Shown here: positions 41,130 through 49,000 of the stretch, piece by piece
How the letters are laid out: each line of letters opens with the position of its first letter
How positions within the stretch are numbered: the first letter of the stretch is position 1
Assembly (NCBI GenBank): GCA_009746045.1
Contig: RPFO01000312.1
Span: 484,823 to 533,822 of the forward strand
Source: Mesostigma viride
Taxonomy: Eukaryota; Streptophyta; Mesostigmatophyceae; Mesostigmatales; Mesostigmataceae
Length of the DNA: 49,000 nucleotides
Direction: 5' to 3'
Position numbers and translations under genes: made by a program
Notes under the pieces: generated by a model
Told to the model about the DNA's origin: nothing
Seen by the model: the letters and a program-made list of their open reading frames with translations, nothing else
Database searches by the model: none

Positions 41130-44100
41130 CGACGCTCGCGGCCCCGCGGCTCCGCGGCTTAGCAGTGGGATCTGCCTAACTCCCCTTCCCGCCCCTTTGC
41201 CTTCGCAGCCCTCGGGCTGTCGGAGAGAGAGCAACGGGTCGGCAGTGAGCCAGGTTCGCCCCGCCTCGCGCGGCCGCCTCCGAAACCTCCTCAGACTGCA
41301 CGCATTTCTTATGCGTGCAGACGCAGACTCATTCTACCTGGCCACCCGAGCCAACCGTCGGCGTCGCCTCGACGCGTTGGCAGGAAGAATCGAAACGGTG
41401 ATTGAAAGCATAAGTCCCCAACCCGCCCCCCCTACCCCACCACCTCCACCCCCACCCCCATCACCACCCTGCTCCATCTCCGCCCCCACCCCCGCCTGCA
41501 CCCCCCTTTTCGGTCAACGCGCGCCCTTGGTCATCGCCACCTTCAACGCCCGCACGCTCCAGCCCGACGCTGACCGCTGTCACTGCCTGCGCAGTGACGA
41601 CTGTCAGTGCCATCGAGTCTCCAATCTTATTGGTTTCTGCATCGACAATAATATCGCCATCCTGGGAATCCAAGAACACAGGCGCACTGCATCGGCCCGC
41701 GGATCAACTGCCCTTGTTGCTGACGACATCGACGGCTGGCGGTTCTACTACGGAGGCGGCGACGGCACCGGGAACGGGGGCGTCGGTCTCCTCTGCTCCC
41801 CGCTCGCCGTACGCCACATGGGCGAACCCCAGCTGGTCAACGCTCGGCTCCTCGTGGCCACTTTTCATTCGATGGAGGGCCACTCGACCTACGCCCTGAC
41901 GGTGGGCGTTGGTTACGCACCCCACTCCGGCCACCCAGAACAAGACCGCAAGGACTTCTTTGCAGCGCTGGAGAACCTGGCGAACGGCATCCCTGGTCGC
42001 AACTACCTCGCTCTGCTGCTGGACGCCAACGCCACGCTACCACCGGGTACTGGCGGATGTCAGCACGCCCCCAACGGTACGGTCTCCAATGCCAACACTG
42101 AACTTTTTGCTGATTTGCTTACGACATGCGATTTGGTCACTGCCAACACCGCTTTCCACATAGTCCAGATGCTTTGGTCACACACACCTCGCCAACTGGC
42201 ACTGAACGCTGCATTGACTATGTTGTAATGCGCAAGCGTCATCAAGGATCTGTACTAGCTGCTCGCTCGCATGTGATCCCCCTGGTGCGCTCCGATCATC
42301 GCATCGTCACCGCCCGCATCCGCCTGCGATTCCCCTCGCCCTTTCGTAAGCACGTGGCACCACCTGATTTGCGCACACTTCAGTTGCTCGAGAAATCTGA
42401 CGACGCTCTGGAGGACTTCCCTGAAAAACGCGCCCACAAGCGCGCCGCAGAGGCGTTCGTCGACGCGCTGGACATCCCGGCCAGCCACGCCCAGCTGTTC
42501 GCTGCCGGCCCGGCATCGGCCCTTCGGCACCTCGCTGACAAGCTGCCCGCGGCCGGGGCCCTACTGCCCCCCCGCCGCCCGCCCCGCTTCACCAGCCTGC
42601 ACCGGCTCCCCGCCGTCATCCAGGCCCGGCAAGCCCTGCGCGACAACAGCGACCCCGCCCGCTACGCCCGCCTCAAAGCCGATTACCACTCGGCCATCCG
42701 GCAGGCGACCAAGGAGCAGGAGGACCTTCATGTCCGCGAGTACTTCGCCCACCTCAAGGACCAGCACGGCAAGTACGCCTGGACCCGCCTGCGTCACGCC
42801 CAACGGCCCGCCGGCGGCGCGCAGCCGGCGCCGCGGACGCTCTCTGGCTCACCGCAGCAGCAGCTCGACCAGTGGTATTCCTCCCAGTCCCGGCTGCTCG
42901 GCGCCCCCCCGCCGCCTCCGCCGCTTGGCCCTCTGGCGGCCGCACGCCTGGCAGTAGCACCGGCGGACGTCCCTGCGCCGCCCACGCCGCCCGCCGCTGA
43001 GCAGGACTACACGTACCCAGCCCTGACGGAACCCCTGGCCGACCCCAACGAGCTCCCGCCGTTCACCGAGCTCGAGCTGAGCACCGCCGCCAAGCAACTC
43101 CGCTTCTATGCCGCCGTTGGACCTGACCAGCTCCCAGCCCCGGTGATTAAGCTGACGGCGCTCACGGGGTTCCTGCTTGACGTCTGCAACCGGATCCTGC
43201 TTGCCGACGCGCCGCCGATTCCTGAGTGGCAGCACAGCTACCGTATTATGCTGTACAAAAACAAAGGTTCCCCTGACGACCCCGCCAACTACAGAGGAGT
43301 CTGCATCCAGAGCGCCGCACTTAAGTTGTTCATGCGCATGATCCTCAACCGCCTTCGTTCTGCTCTCGACTGTCACCTTGGGGAAAGTCAAATGGGCTTC
43401 CGTCCTGGGCGCAACACCGTCATGGCCATCTTCGTCGCGCGTCGCCTCTTCGAGGAAATCGCTCTCCTGCAACCTGGTGAGTTTCCCGCCATCCTGATCT
43501 TCGTCGACTTCATCAAGGCTTTTGATTCTGTCCTCTGGGACGCTCTATGGGCTGTACTTGCTCGCGCTCGCGTCCCCACTCCCCTGATTACCGTCATCCG
43601 CACGCTGTATGAGGGGTCGACCACTTCGGTGCGCACTCAACACGGCATTACCCCGCCATGCCCACTGCAGACCGGCGTCTGGCAGGGTTGCGTCCTGTCG
43701 CCGTACCTGTTTATTATTGTAGTGGATTATGTTATGCGCCAGGCACGTGCTCGCTTTGCTAGCATTGCAGGCCGTGCCCCTGGCCTAGCGATCACGAACG
43801 AGCTTGGGGAAGGGGGGCCGACTAACAAGCAGAATTTACTAGCTGACCTCATTTATGCCGACGACATCACGCTCATCGAGAAGCCGGAGTCTGCCCAACT
43901 TTGGCTGGACTGCCTGGCGCTCGAGGCTCGGGCGGTTGGTCTAGAAATCAGCCCCAAAACGGAGGCCCTGGCCCTCGGCATGGCAGGGCCCCCACCCACA
44001 CTCCGCCTCTTAGACGATGCCGAGGTCAACTACCCTCCTTCAGGCCGCTTCAAGCTGCTCGGCAGTTGGCTTCCCGACTGCGAGGACGACATGACGACAC

Positions 44101-44756
44101 GGATCGGCATGGCGTGGGCGCACCTCCATGACCACCGCCGCTGGTGGAGCAACCCCGCCCTACCCCGGATCGTCAAGCGTGACCTCTTCAAGGTCGTCAT
44201 TCTGACGATCCTGACCTACGGCGCCGAGACGTGGACACTGATGCAGGAGCTGGAGCAACGACTCGACGGCGCCGTCACGAAGATGCTGCGCAAGGCCCTT
44301 AACATCCCCTTTGGTTTGCACATTAGTAATGAGGATTTGTACGCTGATTTGCCCTATGTTTCCCACATTATTAGGCACAGGCGCCTGGGCCTAGCCGGGC
44401 ACCTGGCCCGCACAGATCAGGTAGATACATCAGATAGACTAGCTGGCACCAAGCCCGCCCAGCCTGGGCGATATGTCCTCACCTGGCGTGCCCCCAGCCG
44501 CGCGCGGCAGGGCCGCCACCCGTGGACTTTTCGTGATAGACTCGGCATGGACATGTGCTACACTAGACGTGACGGGCTCACCCCCGGGCAGCCTCCTGGT
44601 TTGTCTGTAATATGGAGGCAGATGGTGCGCAAGGATAGATGGCAAGTAGTGATGAAGGAGACCACCCCCAAGCCTGTGGGGGCTCCGCGTGTGACCAAGT
44701 ATGGCATTCATAGCGATTCGGGCCGCGGTGCCCACACCCCTGACCCCTGCAACTAG
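41005..44756 (+). pseudogene. LINE ORF2: endonuclease and reverse transcriptase, one frame break
   Basis: The first frame (to 42228) contains the endonuclease: VIATFNARTL, IAILGIQEHR with the catalytic glutamate, and LALLLDANATLP. The frame changes near 42160. The rest (to the stop at 44756) continues with the endonuclease end (TERCIDYVV, VRSDHRIV with the SDH motif), a linker, then reverse transcriptase: GFRPGRNTVMAIFVARRL, FVDFIKAFDSVLWDALW, GVWQGCVLSPYLFII and YADD at 43854-43865. It ends with LTYGAETWTL and RHRRLGLAGHLART. The enzyme nicks target DNA and copies LINE RNA. No ATG begins ORF2 near the ORF1 end; the first in-frame ATG is near 41311, so it may depend on ORF1 translation. Confidence 0.85.
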
Positions 44757-44951
44757 GACCTAGATAGCTTATACCATCCATTCCATCCCATGTTCCCCTC
44801 CCACTGAGGACTTATGCTCACGTGACGCAGTCACGTGTCTATTAATTAATTAATTAATTAATCCATTCCATCCCATGTTCCCCTCCCACTGAGGACTTAT
44901 GCTCACGTGACGCAGTCACGTGTCTATTAATTAATTAATTAATTAATTAAT
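44757..44951 (+). other. LINE 3' end: duplicated hairpin and ATTA tail
   Basis: After the ORF2 stop, an 85-bp unit occurs twice (starts 44778 and 44863). Each unit has CCATTCCATCCCATG, a hairpin CACGTGAC-GCA-GTCACGTG and an ATTAATTAATTAATT tail. Such a hairpin plus simple tail is a likely recognition end for its reverse transcriptase. The second unit may be a 5'-truncated insertion into the tail of the first or a replication slip. Confidence 0.75.
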
Positions 44952-45821
44952 GTATTAACCATGTCGATTTTTTATGTCAAACAGCTAGGGAAAGCAAACT
45001 TGATTATTTAAAAGCACGTAGACTGCGTCACATGGGTACCAATAAAGGAACCTTCAATCCCTAGCCGTATACACAACGAGGAGGGAGGGTGCCCTAGTAG
45101 CTTCTCTCACTGCCTCAAGTGGGCAGGCCACACAGGACTCTCTCTGCATCATGGCGCAGGCCCAATTGCGGGTGCAATACAACAGGAAGTAGCAAAAGCA
45201 TAGCGTATGCAGTAAGGCTGCCCCATGTCGATCGTCCAGAGGCCACAGATAGGCTTGGAACTCGTTGAGAGCTGCCGATTTGGGGGGGTGAAGCCAGTTT
45301 TATACCGATTGGATCGAGTCCAGTTCTCAAATTCTCAAGTTCTCAGAGGGCGCCGCCCGAGATTAATTAAGAGGTATACCTTGAAATCAAATAAGAGGTA
45401 TGCCTCTATCAAGATATATTTTGGCAGGCGAGTTTCGATTGGCGTTAAGTTTTAGTATTGGACGACAACATGTCCAGCCGTTTCATTCATTCCGACTTTT
45501 ACATTTTCACAGATCTGTCAAAAAAGGATCAATTGTATACCAGACTTCTCCGTAAATTCTCATCCACCTGGTTTCGAAACAACCCAGGAACGCCGTAGAT
45601 GCAGATCCAACGGCGTAAACAACGTCACGACCGACGCGGCGCCAAATAGTCGCCTAGGTTCCTTTAATGCGAGCCATTTTACAACATCGCGCCGCATCGT
45701 GTACCCGAGCCCTTTTCTGAAGGTGAGATGCAAAATCCGCTTGCCAGACCGGGAACTCCGTCCAATGCCGTCGTCACAGTACCACCAATTATGCACTACC
45801 ATTCAAATCACCGATATCGCT
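44952..45821. other. Unassigned sequence between two LINEs
   Basis: Mixed composition, with two AAGAGGTAT(A/G)CCT motifs at 45370-45400. The longest minus frame (45560-45802, 80 codons) matches nothing I recognise. Confidence 0.45.
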
Positions 45822-46960
45822 GGAGGTAATTAATTAATTAATTCATTAATTAATAGACACGTGACTGCGTCACGTGAGCATAAGCCCTCAGTGGGAGGGG
45901 AACATGGGATGGAATGGATGGTGTAAGCTATCTAGGTCCTAGTTACAGGGGTGTGGGCACCGCGGCCTGAATCGCTATGAATGCCATACTTGGTCACACG
46001 CGGAGCCCCCACAGGCTTGGGTGGTCTCCTTCATCACTACTTGCCATCTATCCTTGCGCACCATCTGCCTCCATATTACAGACAAACCAGGAGGCTGCCC
46101 GGGTGTCAGCCCGTCCCGTCTAGTCTAAGCACATGTCCATGCCTAGCCTATCACGAAAAGTCCACGGGTGGCGGCCCTGCCGCGCGCGGCCTGGGGCACG
46201 CCAGGTGAGGACATATCGCCCAGGCTGGGCGGGCTTGGTGCCAGCTAGTCTATCTGATGTATCTACCTGATCTGTGCGGGCCTGCGTCGATCTACCTGAT
46301 CCTGCGTCAGTGTCCAGGTCTCGGCGCCGTAGGTCAGGATCGTCAGAATGACGACCTTGAAGAGGTCACGCTTGACGATCCGGGGTAGGGTGGGGTTGCT
46401 CCACAAGCGGCCGTGGTCATGGAGTTGCGCCCACGCCATGCCGATCCGTGTCGTCAGGTCGTCCTCGCAGTCGGGAAGCCAACTGCCGAGCAGCTTGAAG
46501 CGGCCTGAAGGAGGGTAGTAGTGGGGGCCCTGCCATGCCGAGGGCCAGGGCCTCCGTTTTGGGGCTGATTTCTAGACCAACCGCCCGAGCCTCGAGCGCC
46601 AGGCAGTCCAGCCAAAGTTGGGCAGACTCCGGCTTCTCGATGAGCGTGATGTCGCCGGCATAAATGAGGTCAGCTAGTAAATTCTGCTTGTTAGTCGGCC
46701 CCCCTTTTCCAAGCTCATTGGTGATCGCTAGGCCAGGGGCACGGCCTGCAATGCTAGCAATGAGCGAGCACGTGCCTGGCACAGAACATAATCCACTACA
46801 ATAATAAACAGGTACGGCGACAGGACGCAACCCTGCCAGACGCCGGTCTGCAGTGGGCATGGCGGGGTAATGCCGTGTTGAGTGCGCACCGCGGCCGAAG
46901 TGGTCGACCCCTCATACAGCGTGCGGATGACGGTAATCAGGGGAGTGGGGACGCGAGCGC

Positions 46961-47647
46961 GAGCAAGTTAGGGCTGGCACATCCGGGTCTTTTCTCGACC
47001 CGGTCACGAACACGAACACCTGGGGAGAGTACCCGATCCCGAACCCGAACATGTTCGGTACATTCCCAGGTGACCCGAACACGAACACGAACATGTACTG
47101 TTTAGGGTTAAGTGACCCGAACCCGAACCCGAACCCGAACATTACCCGAACATTTTACCGAACACGAACAATTCATTAAATAAATTATAATAAGTGAACA
47201 ACAATACATAGTTTGTTGTCACTTTTCATTTAATACGTAATATACTATTAATGATTACGTAATCATTACCTGAACTATAGTCCGGTCGTGCTTAGACAAT
47301 TCTACAGACTAAAACTGTACAACAGCTTTGCTCTTGCCAGCGTGTCGGCTGACTAAAGTCTAGGCTTTTTCATCAGAGAATCGTTGCCGAGTCGGCTCAC
47401 TGGACGGTACTACGAGGATTCCGCCAGAAAATGTTCGGTACCGGGTCAGAGGCGAACATGTTCGCCCGGTTCCCAGGGTGACCCGAATACGGACACGAAC
47501 ATGTTCTGTAAGTTTCCAGGTGACCCGAACCCGAACAGCACATGTTCGGCCGAACATTTTTGCCGACCCGAACACCGCACATGTTCGGTATTCGCCCGAA
47601 CATGTCCGTGTTCGGTATGCGGCGGATGTGCCAGCCCTAGAGCAAGT
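46961..47647. repeat. 8-bp target duplication of the hAT-type element
   Basis: GAGCAAGT at 46961-46968 and 47640-47647. The intact LINE has it once. Eight bases is the hAT superfamily value. Confidence 0.9.
46969..47639. mobile_element. 671-bp non-autonomous hAT-type transposon
   Basis: Perfect 17-bp terminal inverted repeats TAGGGCTGGCACATCCG and an 8-bp duplication. The TAGGG ends suit the hAT superfamily. There is no transposase. Both subterminal regions are packed with CCGAAC/GTTCGG motifs, often as CCCGAACA or the palindrome GAACATGTTC, in both orientations; in hAT elements such motifs bind transposase. The core is A/T-rich. An autonomous partner is not in the window. Confidence 0.88.
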
Positions 47648-48102
47648 ACAGCCCATAGAGCGTCCCAGAGGACAGAATCAAAAGCCTTGATGAAGTCGAC
47701 GAAGATCAGGATGGCGGGAAACTCACCAGGTTGCAGGAGAGCGATTTCCTCGAATAGGCGACGCGCGACGAAGATGGCCATGACGGTGTTGCGCCCAGGA
47801 CGAAAGCCCATTTGACTTTCCCCTGGGTGACACTCGAGAGCAGAACGAAGGCCGGCGGTTGAGGATCATGCGCATGAACAACTTGAGTGCGGCGCTCTGG
47901 ATGCAGACTCCTTGGTAGTTGGCGGGGTCGTCAGGGGAACCTTTGTGTTTGTACAGCATAATACGGTACTCTGTGCTGCCACTCAGGAATCGGCGGCGCG
48001 TCGGCAAGCAGGATGACTCCGGTTGCAGAGGTCAAGCAGGAGGTAAACCTCTTATTAAATTTCGCCATCTAGAATCGTCTCCACGACACTAGCGCGACTT
48101 CA

Positions 48103-49000
<898 letters not shown>

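Larger units (their letters stand above)
39171..44951 (+). mobile_element. Nearly full-length RTE-like LINE
   Basis: Contains three 5' monomers, ORF1, ORF2 with apurinic-type endonuclease and reverse transcriptase, and a 3' hairpin followed by an ATTA tail. It is the reference for the truncated copies at 365-11862, 38944-39125 and 45830-48041. RTE-like is inferred from the C-terminal region and the microsatellite tail; a sizeable ORF1 is less usual for that clade, so the clade assignment is tentative. One frame break in ORF2 suggests this copy is not active unless it is an assembly error. Confidence 0.88.
46417..48010 (-). pseudogene. LINE ORF2 remains, copy 4
   Basis: Minus-strand pieces include YKHKGSPDDPANYQGVCIQSA, GFRPGRNTVMAIFVARRLFEE, FVDFIKAFDSVLWDALWAVL (then cut by the DNA transposon) and IYAGDITLIEKPE. 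The catalytic YADD is changed to YAGD near 46660, so the enzyme core is dead besides several frame breaks. Confidence 0.8.
45830..48041 (-). mobile_element. LINE copy 4, antisense, 5'-truncated
   Basis: Same family as 39171-44951, with the tail at low coordinates and the 5' truncation at about 48041, upstream of the reverse transcriptase fingers. GGAGGTAA at 45822-45829 and 48039-48046 is a plausible 8-bp target duplication. It has internal deletions (near 46255-46310 and 46518-46545) and carries a DNA transposon at 46969-47639. Confidence 0.85.

Overview
The window looks like nuclear DNA of a green alga, most likely volvocine or another chlorophycean. It is GC-rich. Two host genes have many short exons with GTGAGT-type donors and GCAG acceptors. 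One of them has a TGTAA poly(A) signal, typical of this group, 114 bp after its stop. There are no bacterial-style operons, rRNA, tRNA or CRISPR loci. The species cannot be fixed from sequence alone.

Layout. 1-11862 is a stack of nested transposons. A 278-bp SINE-like repeat is followed by an antisense RTE-like LINE copy. That LINE carries three small retroposon insertions (501, 62 and 17 bp, each with a target duplication) and a complete 9.3-kb Ty3/gypsy chromovirus (1769-11114) with 99%-identical LTRs, a 5-bp target duplication and an extra ORF downstream of pol. 12311-14695 (minus) is a four-exon gene for an FYV7/CCDC59-like ribosomal RNA processing protein. 15600-28094 is a 12.5-kb inverted-repeat structure. 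Its arms hold a near-identical ~750-bp segment plus a 21-bp minisatellite. Its interior holds other satellites, an inverted-repeat element, a second SINE-like copy, and a reverse transcriptase fragment with a YIDD motif split by another LINE. 28530-38623 (plus) is a 12-exon host gene for an unrecognised 302-residue basic protein; its introns are full of tandem repeats. 38944-44951 holds a LINE fragment and then an almost full-length LINE with 168-bp promoter-like monomers, ORF1 and ORF2. 45830-48041 is another antisense LINE copy carrying a 671-bp hAT-type non-autonomous element. 48103-49000 is an uninterrupted (GTT)n tract that runs off the window.

How it fits together. The two host genes point away from each other and the 12.5-kb inverted-repeat island lies between their starts. 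Most other sequence is selfish DNA whose order of arrival can be read from target duplications. The LINEs share a 3' design of a short hairpin followed by an A/T-rich, mostly ATTA-type tail. The least familiar items are the foldback-like island, the small retroposon families with micro-insertions, the extra ORF of the chromovirus, and the monomer-repeat 5' end of the LINE.
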